Shown: piece after piece, positions 1-11,245 of the stretch
Numbering within the stretch: position 1 is the first letter of the stretch
Layout of the letters: each line of letters starts with the position of its first letter
Origin: Xiphydria camelus
Taxonomy: Eukaryota; Arthropoda; Insecta; Hymenoptera; Xiphydriidae
DNA: 64,000 bases
NCBI GenBank assembly: GCA_963678675.1
Contig: OY783200.1
Span: forward strand, 10,346,917 to 10,410,916
Direction: 5' to 3'
Translations under genes and position numbers: made by a program
Notes under the pieces: model-generated
Databases searched by the model: none
What the model was told of the DNA's origin: nothing
The model's input: the letters and a program-made list of their open reading frames with translations, nothing else

Positions 1-1093
1 GTACTTTTTGCACCCTACAACAACTTCCTGATATTTTGAAGGATCATCCCCGGTCGGATTGTTTAAAAAAGAGATGTAAACAAAAAAAAACCGATTTTTT
101 GCGAATATCTCTTCAACTTTCAAGAATAACGAGAAAATCTTCAAACAAAAGTTGTAAACAATCGAATTTATAATAAAAAAGTCTTTGTGAAATTTTTACC
201 TATATGCAATAGGGAAGCGGCAAAATGCGTTCAAAGTTTGCGCACCACCTAAGGGAGCATGCTGCGCTTAAAAAATTCATAAGAAATCGAAAAATTACTC
301 TTTTTCGATGATTTTTTTTTTAAATCGCATCTACAGGAGTAGACCTACATTTTGAGAGATAAAGAAAAAAAATTAATGCATTATTAATGCGATTATTGAT
401 TATTTTAGATTTTAAACCGATTCTTTTCACTGAAAACATTGGGGAACAATTTTTTTTCTTTTAACTTGGTATTCGTTAGATTATTATCTAAAAAAAAGTC
501 CTCTACGGCTTCGCACTGAATACCTTCTGTGTGGAGATATAATATAATATAATACAACTGATTTTCTGGTGAGTGGCAGTTCTGAATGAAATCTGTGGCC
601 GCACCACTGTACTGGGGACCGACAGAGAACGCGCATATATTCCCGACTCTCTCTTAGTCATAAACGCGTTCTGCACTGCGCGAAGCCATCTGTGCCTCTA
701 CCAAGGAGTAGGTGTCCAACTACCTGCTCTTTACCTCTGTAGACCTTCGGCACGCTGCCAAAAAGTGCAATGGTAGTATCTTGTATGCCCTTTGAGGTTT
801 CGGTAATAATGCATATGCTGATAAACGACCAAGCAAAATTGACAGGTCCCCGTGGAACTTGTGTTGGAGAAGTTAATTACTTGTTGCAAACAAAAATCGC
901 ATCTTGCAATGATAGTATCACGTATGCCGAGCATGTGAAACGATATTTCATAGAAAAAATAATATATATTGAAGAGAACGATCGGCATACGTGTATCGTA
1001 GGGACTAAGGGTCGATATATGCTCTAAAAAGTGTTGTAAATTCAGAATTTTTTAAATGATTATATCACACACCATGTCCAACTACCTACTCTT
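1..1093 (-). repeat. Long terminal inverted repeat, solo copy (family A)
   Basis: This block is nearly identical to 59516-60568 in the same orientation and to the reverse complement of 62749-64000. It matches the inner part of the right arm (ending near the motif CCAACTACCTACTCTTAA), so it is a right-arm type end lying in reverse. Homology stops at about 1093, where unrelated GC-rich repeat begins. The short open frame at 573-776 recurs in all three copies, but it lies in the inverted repeat and has no recognisable domain, so I do not call it a gene. The outer end may lie just before base 1. Confidence 0.85.
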
Positions 1094-1097
1094 AAGC

Positions 1098-1670
1098 CGG
1101 TCCCAGACAATGCGTGCGTCCGGCGAATATTCGCCATTCGTGATCCTTCGCGTAGTGTGTGGGAGCTCTACTGCGCCAAGCATTCGGCATTCGCCCGCTA
1201 TTCGCGGTCTTGTCGGTAAAACGACGCGTAGTAAAGGATGACGAAGTAACTTCGGGCTTCTTCGCCTCCACTCCCACATGGTGTGCCCAGTTACGCATAG
1301 TTGATTTATTTGCAACCTGAGAAGGGGTCCAGGCGTCTTTCCCTTAACGAGGCACACCGCCTTGCCGTCGCGACCGGTGCCCCGTCGCGAGGCCTCTGAA
1401 ATTGGAGAGCGGGATTGAGGCGCCGCACAATGGGACGAAATCTCGAAAAGCTAGCCAAAACTCGCAAAATGAAGATTTTATTTCGGGGTTTGGTTAGTGA
1501 CACAGGAAGTCTGAAGTCGGTCCCAGACAATGCGTGCAGTCGGCTAATATTTGCCATTCGTGATTCTTCGCGTAGTGTGTGGGAGCTCTACTGCGCCAAA
1601 CATTCGGTATTCGGTCGCTATCCACGGTCTTGTCGGTAAAACGACGCGTAGTAAAGGACGACGAAGTAAC
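1098..1670. repeat. Pair of 153-bp direct repeats in a GC-rich module
   Basis: Positions 1098-1250 and 1518-1670 are direct copies differing at scattered sites. Both begin GGTCCCAGACAATGCGTGC and end ACGACGAAGTAAC. The spacer (1251-1517) is GC-rich and holds no gene I recognise. Part of the spacer (about 1387-1410, CTGAAATTGGAGAGCGG) recurs at about 3400, and the start of the repeat recurs inverted at about 3540-3565, so the module has been shuffled locally. Confidence 0.8.
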
Positions 1671-1752
1671 CAAACACTTTCGTGCGTTGAAATGGGTGTA
1701 GAAAAACTTATGAACCCGTGCCCTTCCATGCGCACCCCAAATGCCTACACCG

Positions 1753-2618
1753 ATATGGGATCCCAAACATGTTGACCACAAAAACAGAAACAAAGTGGCT
1801 GATGCCTGGAAGGAGTTGGAATCATCATTTTCTAGCAGCAACGTAACTGCCGCAGATTTAAAAAAGAAGAAAGACTCACTAATGGCGATATTCTGTCAGC
1901 TTTTAAGTAAGGTCAACCCTTCGTTGCTCACGTGGGGTGTAGGCTACACCCCAGCCTCCTTTTTTTGCATGCCACGCCTAGAGTTTTTTTTTCAAGGTTT
2001 GCACTTTTAGTACCTTTCGGGAACATTTCATTAAAGAATTTGGCACCAAAAGCGCAGGACAAAACCGATTTATCTCTTCGACAGAACGCTGCAAAGAGTT
2101 AAATAGTGATTTTTAACAGTCTGTATTAATTCAATATTTAATATTTTTCTATAAAACTTGTTCCAATTTGTTAATTGGTACTTTGTTAATAAAACGAGAG
2201 TACGACAACTATCCTCAGTCTATTATTTATACTATTTTTTTAATAAAAATCGGCAGGGAGACCTGAGCGTCTGAAAACCGAGACCTCATATACCGAGACT
2301 TCGAGTTTTGTTTTCAATTAGAAAATTACGAAATTAATTTTTTTTAATGTTGAGATCATTAGGCAATATCTCAAGCTTTAAAATAAAAAAAAAGTATTAA
2401 AAAATTTCAATTTTTCACTAAGAAAACGTTAATCTTTAACTGGGGTGTAGGGTACACCCCAGGTGAGCTTTAATGTTTCAAAAACCCACGTGAGTAACGA
2501 AGGGGGTTTCTCTGGTGCTGGGGCAGAAGACATTTACAAACCAAACTGGTTTGCCTTTGAAACTATGCAGAAGTTTCTCAAACCTATATATACTCCAGGA
2601 GAAACTATGAACTCAGAG
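1753..2618 (+). pseudogene. MADF-domain exon split by a TIR element
   Basis: Bases 1753-1916 read PIWDPKHVDHKNRNKVADAW and then a Lys-rich helix (DLKKKKDSLMAIFCQLL). This is the N-terminal two thirds of a MADF (Myb/SANT-like DNA-binding) domain. The typical following segment resumes at 2511-2618 as SGAGAEDIYKPNWFAFETMQ and ends in a good donor, GAG|GTAAAT. A TIR element (1917-2504) lies between the two halves. MADF proteins accompany PIF/Harbinger transposons and also occur as host regulators; the surroundings suggest a transposon origin. No upstream exon or promoter was identified. The domain call is secure from the sequence. Its present function, if any, is very unlikely. Confidence 0.75.
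1917..2504. mobile_element. TIR element (MITE) inside the MADF exon
   Basis: Ends are inverted copies: CCCTTCGTTGCTCACGTGGG on the left and, reverse-complemented, CCCTTCGTTACTCACGTGGG on the right. Just inside each end is a short palindrome (TGGGGTGTAGGCTACACCCCA-like at about 1931-1951, similar at 2441-2461). There is no coding capacity. A target-site duplication is not clear. Confidence 0.75.
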
Positions 2619-3058
2619 GTAAATATTTTATAATTTTTCCAATTTCTCCACTCCGAATAAATCATGGCAATACATCGACAAAGATTTTTAAGACTATATT
2701 TTAAAATTTTTAAATGATGCTTCGAATTATTGGAGTTGTGCATAAAATTTAGATACTCCACTAATATTTCTAAAAATCTAAAAGATCCAACTATTCATTT
2801 CTCAACAGTCCGGTCATCTGATTGCGGTAATGTTGATTATAAATAGTATTTCTATAAATATTTTATAACTTAGTTTGTTGTACATTTGTAAACAAAATAG
2901 AATATCATTGGAGTCAGGGATGGGCGTCATAAGAAAAATTAATAATTGAATGACTAATAGTTAAGATTAAATTTTCATTTATCATTCAAATAATTTTGAA
3001 TAACGAATAAATTTTCGTTCATCATTCCGTCATTCTTACTTGGTTGTTTCACTGGGTA

Positions 3059-3178
3059 GACGATCAAGGTAATTACGAAGTTCTTCCTACAGTTTATCGT
3101 GACCAGGTGCACCAGATCGACGATCACGGGAAATGACAGATTTTCCCTGCAGTTTTTCGTGTCTAGGTGCACCAGGTT
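3059..3178. repeat. Two-copy 60-bp tandem repeat
   Basis: 3059-3118 and 3119-3178 align without gaps. Shared blocks are GACGATCA at the start, CAGTTT.TCGTG in the middle and AGGTGCACCAG at the end. No gene overlaps it. Confidence 0.7.
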
Positions 3179-3389
3179 AGTGAGCGCGATAGAGAGTCCG
3201 ACATATATGGATCATTTTATATTATGATATATACTGAAAGAATCTACATCTCTCGTAATCAAGGGTTTCCGTGAATTGCGGTTATATGCTTTTTTTTCCT
3301 AGAGGAATGTGAATTATATCCGTATATTTCTAGACGAAAAATACGATGTTCCTTTGTGTACGTAATACGAGACGGTACGTAATACGAGA

Positions 3390-3680
3390 CGCCGTGAGGC
3401 CCCTGAAATTGGAGAGCGGTATCGAACCCGAACGTCCGTGCATTTGCCGAAAGCACGAACATTTTCTACATACTGTAGCGTGTGGGAGGGTAGGCGAAGG
3501 CGTAGTACGATCTCCGAATGTTCGCGCATTCGCCGAATGCACGCATTGTCTGGGACCGGCTTAAGGTCGAGCCCGAACATTCGGAATTTGGCGAATACCG
3601 AGCGACCGCTCGGTGACCACCGAGGGACAGCTCTACCCGGCGAAGACCGAGTAGTCTGGACTCGGAAGGTCGGTTCTTAC
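3390..3680. repeat. Scrambled GC-rich repeat related to 1098-1670
   Basis: Contains CCTGAAATTGGAGAGCGG in the same orientation as at about 1390, and an inverted copy of the GGTCCCAGACAATGCGTG start (about 3542-3560). Internal repeats are rich in CGAACATTCG and ATTCGCCGAATG palindromes. Open frames across it are by-products of GC content. Confidence 0.6.
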
Positions 3681-3995
3681 CTGAGGCTTATAAATAAGTG
3701 CAAACACTGGTTCAATGTTCTTAAAATGCATAGGAGTTTCGGAGTTATTTGCAAAAGTCGAGAAGACATCCTTAACGAATACTTCGGATGCAGCGTTTAC
3801 ACATTGCTTCTTTGGTTATAGCTGAACGTTATTCCCATACGCATCGATGTAATATTACAAGTACATTTTTCAATTTCTAGAATTTTTCCGTCAGCTCTTT
3901 CTTCAATATATTATGTATAATTAATATGATAGCCACGTCCGACACTCAAGTCTTTTGTTATATATATTTAAAATCACTTCTATCATATGTCAAAA

Positions 3996-4600
3996 GGCAT
4001 GCGTGGGAAAATGGCGGCCATTTGCATACAATTTTCCTGCAACTTTCTGACTCAAGTCTTCGTTCCGTCCACATCCGATAGTCATGCCAATTTTATTTTA
4101 ATGTCTAACACATCAATAATAGTCTATAGTTTCAAAGGCATGCATGGCAAAATAACTGAAAAATCGAAAAAACCCGTTAATTTTACGACTCCAAAATGTA
4201 CCTACTTATCCATTCGCGCCACTCACACATGTCAATATTTTTTTCGGGCTAGTTACGATGTACGTTCCCATACTTCCAATAGGCATGTGTGGGAAAATCA
4301 CTCAAAATCTCGATTTTTTCTTACAAGATTACACCCTTATTTCAACCTTTTAGCCACCTGCTACACTCATACCTTTGGTTTTCCGAAGCCAGGTTCTATT
4401 GAATCATTTAGTGAACAAGGCATGCGTGAGAAAATGGATAACAGACACCTTTTTATTTGTGTTAAGAAAAATTGAATTTTCCATATGTTATCCCCAAGGG
4501 CCATTCGTAAATTTCGCTTTATTCTACTCAGCATCGAAGTACTTTTCAATCCTCTTCGAGGCATGTATGCGAAAATGGGGCACCAGAATCTGTCACTATT
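3996..4600. repeat. Degenerate ~141-bp tandem repeat, five units
   Basis: The motif GGCATGNRTGNGAAAAT recurs at 3996, 4137, 4282, 4419 and 4560, a spacing of 141, 145, 137 and 141 bases. Sequence between the anchors is only loosely conserved. The period is near a multiple of three, which keeps a 162-codon frame open by chance. I see no domain in it. Confidence 0.7.
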
Positions 4601-5229
4601 TGACGGTCTACGAGGCCCGCGCCTGACGGTTTAAAAGTCCCCGTGACCCGTATACCTTAATATAAAAGGGGTCAATTCAAAGAATACATGCATGTGGAAA
4701 CAACGCTTTTCAGCAAATAATAAAATCTAATCATTCGAAAGTTTGTATTTTCGATGGAATGTCACTAGTGCATAAAATTAAATTTCAAAAATATAATACT
4801 TTCGGAGATTTTGCCACTGCATATGATCGAAAGGAACGAAACTGAAGAAAATTGTTATATCAAGTCCTTCAACCAAAATCCCGGCCGACTGCAAAGATTT
4901 TTTTTCTTCTCAAAACAAACTGCAACCTGTTCAATTTCTCTGCACGTATGCTCCAACTTTTTAAAAAATCAATGCTGTATCATCAATAGCAGTATCTATT
5001 TGAATGGGTATTGCGAGAAACGGTTCATTACCATTCGTCCGACTCGGGAAAGGTGGGGGACTGCGAACTCATTAGTAGTCTAGATTCGCGGATACAGACC
5101 GCCTGCCTTGTTATTGTGACCGACGGTGGGATTAACTCTAGATTGGCGATTATAATGAAGTGGGGTGTGTTTACGACTATTCGTTTCCTTTGATGTGCCA
5201 CGAAAGACCGACAAACTACGGGAACGGCG

Positions 5230-5505
5230 AATACTTGGACGTGCACGATATTCGGCCATCGGCGAGTAGCGAGCAACCCGTGTACACACTCGGGATTCGC
5301 CGAGCAGTCGCTCGGTGTTCGCCGAGTACCGAGTGTCTACCCACCCTGTTTGATAACGGGAACCAAGCGAACAATACATTTGGCCATCGGCAAACAGCGA
5401 GCAACCCGTGTACACACGCGGCATTCGCCGAGTATTCGCTTAAAGCCTCGTTGACATCGGCGAGCATTGCTCGGCACTCGCCGAATCCCGCGTGTTTACC
5501 GGCAC
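5230..5505. repeat. GC-rich internally duplicated repeat with CGCCGA motifs
   Basis: Two similar segments (about 5252-5335 and 5385-5500) share GCGAGCAACCCGTGTACACA followed by ATTCGCCGAG runs. The composition differs strongly from the AT-rich surroundings. It resembles the 3390-3680 module in motif use. The bases 4620-5230 before it hold no gene I can support. Confidence 0.55.
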
Positions 5506-5510
5506 CTTTA

Positions 5511-6416
5511 GGGTAGAGCGGGGCTGAAAGGTCCAATTTGACTATTAAGAATTATACTGTGAAAACGGAATATACTATATCAAAATATACAACAGTAATC
5601 AAATAAATAGTTATCGTACCATGTTTAAACAAATTTTTGGTTGAATTATATCATAACACAAATACGTAATTTTACAATTTTTCTAGACCTTATCGTCTCT
5701 CTCTTTTTGCCCCATGTGGTAGGGGTAAAAAGTTCCAGTATTTAATTTTAATTTTAAAAAGGTTTTATGAAATAATAACAATATTTCATCCAATGAATTT
5801 CAAAACTATATTTTCATTTCACAAGGAAAAAGTCATAAGTAGGTACTGTAATAATTATTACAAAAGAAAATATTTTTCTTCATTCTAAGTTTCAAAGTAT
5901 ATAAACAGTATTTAAATAGTATTTATTACAAAACAAAGTATCTTCTTATCACTAATCAGTCTCAATTGACCAGTACAATTAAACAAGACAACATTGTTCT
6001 TTATGAGAATATAGAACCTTTTATCCATATTAGACCTTTTTACCCCAACCGAGTGTAAGTGTTGTTAGAGGTTATTAAAAAAATACCGTTTAAACTAGCC
6101 TTAAACTAATAATAAATCGTGAAAAACAAAGAAATAATGTATACTAATAAACGATGTTTAGGCACGGTAAACGAAATAACACTGCTCGTAACTAAAAAGA
6201 ATAATAATGAAAAAATTTACTTACGTTAAAATTTCGAGACGCAGTCATGTATCTCCTGCTAGCGTCGTCACTCGACTGCCAACGATGCCTCGTTACGCTA
6301 CCCGCGACCTTTTCTGTCCGCTTGTATAGTTAGAAACAACGATACGTCACTAGTTTTTTAGATATATGTATATGGTGGACCTTTATACCCGCGGACTTTT
6401 AAGCCCCGCTCTACCC
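5511..6416. mobile_element. TA-flanked TIR element (MITE)
   Basis: The left end GGGTAGAGCGGGGCTGAAAG is inverted at the right end (6393-6416, GGGTAGAGCGGGGCTTAAAA after reverse complement). TA lies directly outside both ends (5509-5510 and 6417-6418), which fits a 2-bp TA target duplication. The interior is AT-rich and non-coding and contains related submotifs. Confidence 0.8.
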
Positions 6417-6429
6417 TACGTGCCATTAC

Positions 6430-6596
6430 TGTTAGTTATAAGTCAACCTTCAGTCAGTCAACTCTCAGTCTTCCACCAGATATTCATCGATCAGTGCAGT
6501 GCTGCATCTTTCGTCCATTGTCGTTCCTAATCAGTGCGCGTCATTCGGATAATTAATCTCGCGTTTTCGAACTCTAATTCTCTTACGAACTTTCTG
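6430..6596 (+). promoter_or_regulatory. Possible promoter and 5' UTR exon of the THAP remnant
   Basis: GTTATAAGTCAACC is followed by several TCAGT-type initiator motifs (about 6450-6475) and, after about 130 bases without upstream ATG-rich coding, a strong donor CTGTAAGTAT at about 6596. An acceptor GACGTCAG lies just before the THAP frame. I infer a promoter plus non-coding first exon; this is not shown by sequence alone. Confidence 0.35.
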
Positions 6597-6764
6597 TAAG
6601 TATTTCGCTATTGGGAACTGTCGAATGGCGATATGACCTCTGGCGGCGAAAAAACAAACTAGTTTTAGATTGCAGTTTTGGAGCTTAGCAATGCATTAGA
6701 ATAGTAGAGTGCACATAATAATTTATTTTTTCGCAAAACGACGTCAGAATTCTTAAAACCACCA

Positions 6765-7020
6765 GTGAAATCGAAAGGTAGACTTCTTTGCTACGACCCT
6801 GGCTGTCAAAGTCGTTTAAATAAAGACGACGTGTCTTTCCATTATTTTACAAAGCCCGGACAAACGTTTCGTGTACACTCCAAACGCGTTTGGAAATTTA
6901 GAAAAAATCGAATTTTAGAAAAGTGGATGATAATATTAAAAACAAAATCAGTTACGCCGTATGTCAAAGTGTATTCGCGTCATTTTTCGAGTGCTGATTA
7001 TATTTCCGTTCCCCATGCAT
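6765..7020 (+). pseudogene. THAP zinc-finger domain remnant
   Basis: The frame starts at a GTG where an ATG would be expected and reads KSKGRLLCYDPGCQSRL, then FHYFTKPGQ, a Trp-containing helix, and YVKVYSRHFSSADY. This follows the THAP C-x4-C ... C-x2-H layout, but the third zinc ligand is Tyr (TAT, one base from TGT). The distance between ligand pairs (55 residues) is slightly long. THAP domains bind DNA in P-element-like transposases and host THAP proteins. The lost start codon, the lost ligand and the lack of a long downstream frame point to a dead copy. The following 7040-7240 frame (FQLPRDFKTRSPSRKFLLPG) could be its continuation after a break. Confidence 0.6.
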
Positions 7021-7249
7021 GTACATGCTTAACCTAAATGTTTACTCCAAAATAGTTATTCTTCAGATATTCCAGCTTCCAAGAGATTTTAAAACACGCT
7101 CCCCTTCAAGGAAGTTCCTATTACCCGGTTTTGTATTCGCCCACAGGCAAATTTCATTAATGTTAATCATATTTTACGTAAAAACTACTTTTAACCCATT
7201 GAAATACATTGAACCTGCACTTTTAAAGCCGCCATATTAATTTTAGCTC

Positions 7250-8030
7250 CGCCCATAAGACAGTTCCCAATAAGAATATACTCGTATGACTGTCTTGCTA
7301 TTCCTACTCGGTACGATGTTCCCTTCACTTCAGAACAGTTCCAAAGTTTCAAAGCCGGGTACACATTACTAAAAATTTATAAAAATTCGTACAGACTAAA
7401 AATTCAGATTTGAAATCTACAAAAATTTCACTGGTTCAGAAGTTCAAAGAAATGTATACTTGAAATTTCAAGCAATGAAAGTGATAGATATCAGTGGAAA
7501 ACTTTTGGAATTACCGAAGTATCAAATACTAGAATGTTTTAAAATTTTGAAGATAATTTTTAAATATTTTATAAAAATTTTCCGTTTCAATGGATCATGC
7601 ATTATATTCCATCGTACCAAAAAGGAGACACTACTATAATCTGCTATAATATTATTCGACACTTTTTGGAAAACTGAAAATGCCCTGAAATGTTCCGATT
7701 TCAATTATTAACTTGGTACCGTTAATGTCATTATTAACGTGAAACTACCTTTCATTTGGACTGAGTTATCGCCCTTTTATTTAAATTGACGTGAAAATAA
7801 AGTTGTCTATACAAATAACGTTGGTTTCATCGTTTTTGGGCTTGCCAACTTATGTTTTGTTAAATTTGTCTCATTACTAACCGCGTCATTATTATAATTA
7901 TATTTATTACTACTATTATTTACGTTGTAATAATTTGCTCACAAATTTTGGCTTATTATCTGTAAAAATTTCATTTTCACTACATGTACTATAGATTCCT
8001 TCTCATTTGTTGAATTTCATACGATTTGCA
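7250..8030. other. AT-rich stretch without a recognised gene
   Basis: No domain, inverted repeat or tandem repeat stood out. CAGTTCCCAATA at about 7261 is the reverse complement of a 12-mer at about 6609, a weak hint that both flank the same old element. Confidence 0.4.
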
Positions 8031-8035
8031 GGAAC

Positions 8036-8182
8036 ATGTTGGCGAGAGGGAAGAAGAGGCAGATAATTGTCCCACAGCGATACAAGGATGGGGCTGTTAT
8101 TGAATCGACGTCGGAAGAAAAACAAAATAATATGCAAAGCATGAAACAGCAAGGCAGCCTAATAATGGAGTCCGATACATAG
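8036..8182 (+). CDS. Short 48-codon terminal-exon-like frame
   Basis: An ATG follows a plausible acceptor (TTTGCAG|GAAC). It encodes MLARGKKRQIIVPQRYKDGA and ends SLIMESDT-stop. AATAAA occurs downstream at about 8273. The basic start followed by a Glu/Gln-rich end is not a family I recognise. It could be the last exon of the THAP-type remnant upstream or a chance frame. The stop-proximal part is included in a 57-bp tandem duplication (see next entry). Confidence 0.3.
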   Translation: MLARGKKRQIIVPQRYKDGAVIESTSEEKQNNMQSMKQQGSLIMESDT

Positions 8183-8266
8183 AAATACTTTTAATAATTA
8201 AGGAATGCAATATTTTTGATAATGGAGCCCGAAACATAAAAATACTTTTAATAATTAAGGAATATA
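8160..8266. repeat. 57-bp tandem duplication at the end of the short frame
   Basis: AATGGAGTCCGATACATAGA at 8164 and AATGGAGCCCGAAACATAAA at 8221 begin two units that continue with the same ATACTTTTAATAATTAAGGA block. The duplication covers the stop codon of the short frame. Confidence 0.75.
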
Positions 8267-8439
8267 TTGAAACAATAAACGGCACTGACAATAGGCATTT
8301 TGACTAGTTTGAAAATGCATTACAAATTGTTATCATCTCTGTTTATTGCTATCTAATTAAACTTCTTTCAGTAAAATAACGAAAATATATAAATGTTTAA
8401 TATTAAAAATCTTAACTTCAAAAGTTGTCTTTTTAAAAT

Positions 8440-8718
8440 GCGGCCATTTAATTAGAAACGATACGTGATTGGCTAACGGTTAGTGTGACGTCACATAATT
8501 GTAAACAAACAGTTCACAACAACTTTTAGGTTAGGTTTGCTTTAGAATCGTTTTGTTTTGAGATTATTATTGGCACTGCACACCACTTGTAGTTCATTGT
8601 TTTTTAACAATTTGGTTTATTTTCAAAGAGAACAACTAATTCTGACAGCTGCTGCTTGAAGTTCATTTGTGTTTACAATTATGTGACGTCAGAGGGATCA
8701 CGTGATTAGAGAGGCCGC
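8440..8718. mobile_element. TIR element (MITE) with TGACGTCA-containing arms
   Basis: The left arm GCGGCCATTTAATTAG... contains GTGACGTCACATAATTGTAA. The right arm contains its inverse, TTACAATTATGTGACGTCA, and ends GGCCGC. The arms are about 75 bases each with small gaps. The interior is non-coding. Confidence 0.75.
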
Positions 8719-8944
8719 TAGCTTGTCGTTTTTGGCGCCTTTTTAGCTATTTAAATTTGTTCCTCGATTTTTAGTGAATATATTGCTTATTTCATTAGAA
8801 ATATTCATACAGCTTGTACAAAATTATATAATAAACCATTTCTGGTGGTTTCTCAATAGTAGTCAAATAGCCTATATTGCTTACATCTGATATCCCTATA
8901 ATTTTGTTATCCCTAAAATTTAATATTGCGGCTTCTCGTGTGGA

Positions 8945-9265
8945 AATCTGCCCAAGTTGGCCCAATCAGTAATTGGGCGCCAATTAGGCCCCAATTGGGC
9001 GGCCCAATTTGAATAAAATATAATAAATCGAACAGATAAAATTGTTTGTTTTATTTATGTACCGGAAGTAAAAATAAATCTGGACATTTAGAACTTATTC
9101 CGAACTTTTAGTGACTGGAATTTGGGTCAGGTGATACGATGTAGTATTAGCGTTTAGTTGGGGCTACGTTATGAGCAGCCCAATCAGGCCCCAACTAAGG
9201 TACTAGTTGGGGCTACGCTGGGCACCCCAATCTGGCCCCAACTAAGGTACCTAATCACTACCCTA
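8945..9265. repeat. CCAATTGGG/TTGGGGC palindromic repeat module
   Basis: Densely packed short palindromes (CCCAATTGGGC, GGCGCCAATT, TTGGGGCTACG...CCCCAA). Related modules lie at about 9940-9990 and 11,910-12,050. TAGTTGGGGCTACG...CCCCAACTAAGGTACC is repeated twice within 9155-9255. Confidence 0.7.
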
Positions 9266-9545
9266 GCAAGAAATATTGTATAATTTTTATGTTTTAATGT
9301 TGATAGCATCGCCTCAAAAACTTTACTAACTTTATTATGATGACATTAGTAATAAATATATAATATATTTCATTCTTTGATAATTGCGTTTTTAATATTC
9401 TTTACAGCATTTTTCAAATTGAGTGGAGTAAGATACATATAATGATAAATTGGCCATTTCTATTACAGAATAAATAAAATTGAAATCTATTCCGAACTTT
9501 TAGTGACTGAAATTTGGGTGAGGTGATACGATATAGTATTGGGAC
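9089..9545. repeat. Direct repeat pair of about 63 bp
   Basis: 9089-9152 and 9483-9545 share TTCCGAACTTTTAGTGACTG, AATTTGGGT.AGGTGATACG and AT.TAGTATT. The first copy leads into the TTGGGGC module. A MITE-like start (GGGCCGGTTTATTCACC) lies at about 9751; its other end was not located. Confidence 0.65.
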
Positions 9546-9934
9546 CGTGCAATACCCGTACAGTGACACCTGGTGGCAGTAGTCGGCGAAAAATAGGCAC
9601 TTTTATACAGTACCAAATACGACAAGAATATAGAAATCCTCGGCAAAACCAATTAGCGAACAATAATATGAATGTTTTTCATCAGGTGTATTTTATAGCA
9701 ATTATTTATAAGTATAGAATTGCAATAAACAGTAAGCATAACATTTAGGGCCGGTTTATTCACCTTCAGACACGCGTTGACCGCCATATAATGTACTTTA
9801 ACTCGGCAGCGGTGGTGGCTGGCAGTCAACGTGTTATAGGTATGGAGAGACGTGCCCACTAACTTCAAGCCTTCACCACTAGTTGCGCACGATCGTTCGC
9901 CGTATCCCCTCCAAGCAGTTCCACAGTCCCAATT

Positions 9935-9995
9935 AGCGTTTAGTTGGGGCTACATTGGGTACCCCAATCTGGCCCAAACTGAGGTACCTAATCAC
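9935..9995. repeat. Further copy of the TTGGGGCTAC...CCCCAA module
   Basis: AGTTGGGGCTACATTGGGTA is followed by CCCCAATCTGGCCCAAACTG and GGTACCTAATCACT, matching about 9200-9260. Confidence 0.7.
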
Positions 9996-10254
9996 TTAGT
10001 CCAAGGCACTTATCCATTTTTACCTATGCCGCAAAAAAATCGACGAGGGTAGGGTGATTTTTTCAGGGCTGTTTAAGGGTAGTCTCCAGAGTACCGAATC
10101 AAAAGACTTTTTTATTATTTTATTATTATTTTTTTTCGACAAAATGACCTTAATAAAAGTTGTAGATAATAACATTCTAATCTTTGCTTTATGACTTTTT
10201 TTTCTAGCTATTTTAGTTTAGGCGCTACGGCTATTTTTGTGTTTAGAAATTCGT

Positions 10255-10327
10255 CAGGGCCGTCCCGGGAAAAGAGTACGGCCCTGGAGAGAGGCTGAAA
10301 ACGTCCCCTTTTTTCGGGACGGCCCTG
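10255..10327. repeat. 73-bp hairpin with near-perfect 20-bp arms
   Basis: CAGGGCCGTCCCGGGAAAAG on the left faces CTTTTTTCGGGACGGCCCTG on the right, with a second GGCCCTGG inside. It could be a very small MITE or an RNA hairpin. No flanking target duplication is evident. Confidence 0.7.
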
Positions 10328-10512
10328 GCGATAGTGGTGAATGTGACAGACGCTCCGTGTATATAGTTTGTGCAAATCGTTTGTATTTTTTTTTAATAAT
10401 CGTGAATCGTGATAGTGAACGGATGCAGTGCTACTTTTCTCTGGATGCCTGGGCATACAGAACAGGAAAGGAGACGGCAGCATCTCAGAAGAATTGCCAT
10501 CAGATAAGTGAG

Positions 10513-11153
10513 GGGTCTCTAGTTGCAAAACCGGCAATCTCCACTTTTTGGTGAAATTGAGCTATTGGCGGGAATGTGTTCCTTATTGTAATTCTGATCG
10601 ACTTGCAGAGTCGTTTGGCTGCAAATTCGGCTCAATTATACTTAAAAATGAGGTTAAAATTTTGGCCTAGTTTCAAACCCGGCAATCTCCAACCGCCGTT
10701 GAGTTGCAAAAACGGCAATCTCCATTTCGACCTATAGGGCGATTGGGTAACTGCACAAAACAGATGGAGTGCCATCTGTCGCACGCACCAAGCATCTGTA
10801 TTTTAAGGAAAATAAATATTTATTTCAGTTGATTGCACTGTATCTTTACTCTATTTCTTATAAAACGCCAAGAAAAATTAGTTTCAAAACCGGTAATTTA
10901 GTTAACTAAGTTGCAAAATCGGCAGTTTCAAAATGTTACTTGCAAAACTGGCAATCTCCAATTTTCAATTCCATACTACTCAAAATTTATTGCAAATTCT
11001 GGTTTCTGCTTAATATCAAGTGATATGCATACATATGAGCTTGTTTCAGTTCAACAATAACAAACTTAAGTTATTTAGTTACCGAGTTATCAAAAATTCA
11101 GTTCTCCTATAAAATTTGCCAAAATGGAGATTGCCGGTTTTGCAACTAGACCC
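10513..11153. mobile_element. TIR element with repeated CCGGCAATCTCC motif
   Basis: The left end GGGTCTCTAGTTGCAAAACC and the right end (reverse complement GGGTCTAGTTGCAAAACCGG) are inverted copies over about 38 bases. TTGCAAAACCGGCAATCTCCA or a close variant occurs at both ends and again at about 10,675, 10,712, 10,910 and 10,943. This looks like a nonautonomous element with multiple internal copies of its end motif. Confidence 0.75.
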
Positions 11154-11245
11154 TTCAAGTTATTTTCTATCTGAACATTCTAACCTCACTTTGATTGCCT
11201 ATGAAGGACATATATCTTTGTGAATATTCTATTTTTTGTTTTCAG

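Noticed and set aside
573..776. 67-codon frame repeated at 60,083-60,286 and 63,327-63,530
   Set aside because: It lies in the long terminal inverted repeat, has no domain, and its conservation is explained by the high similarity of the arms.
3987..4475. 162-codon frame
   Set aside because: Kept open by a tandem repeat with a period near a multiple of three; no domain and low-complexity context.
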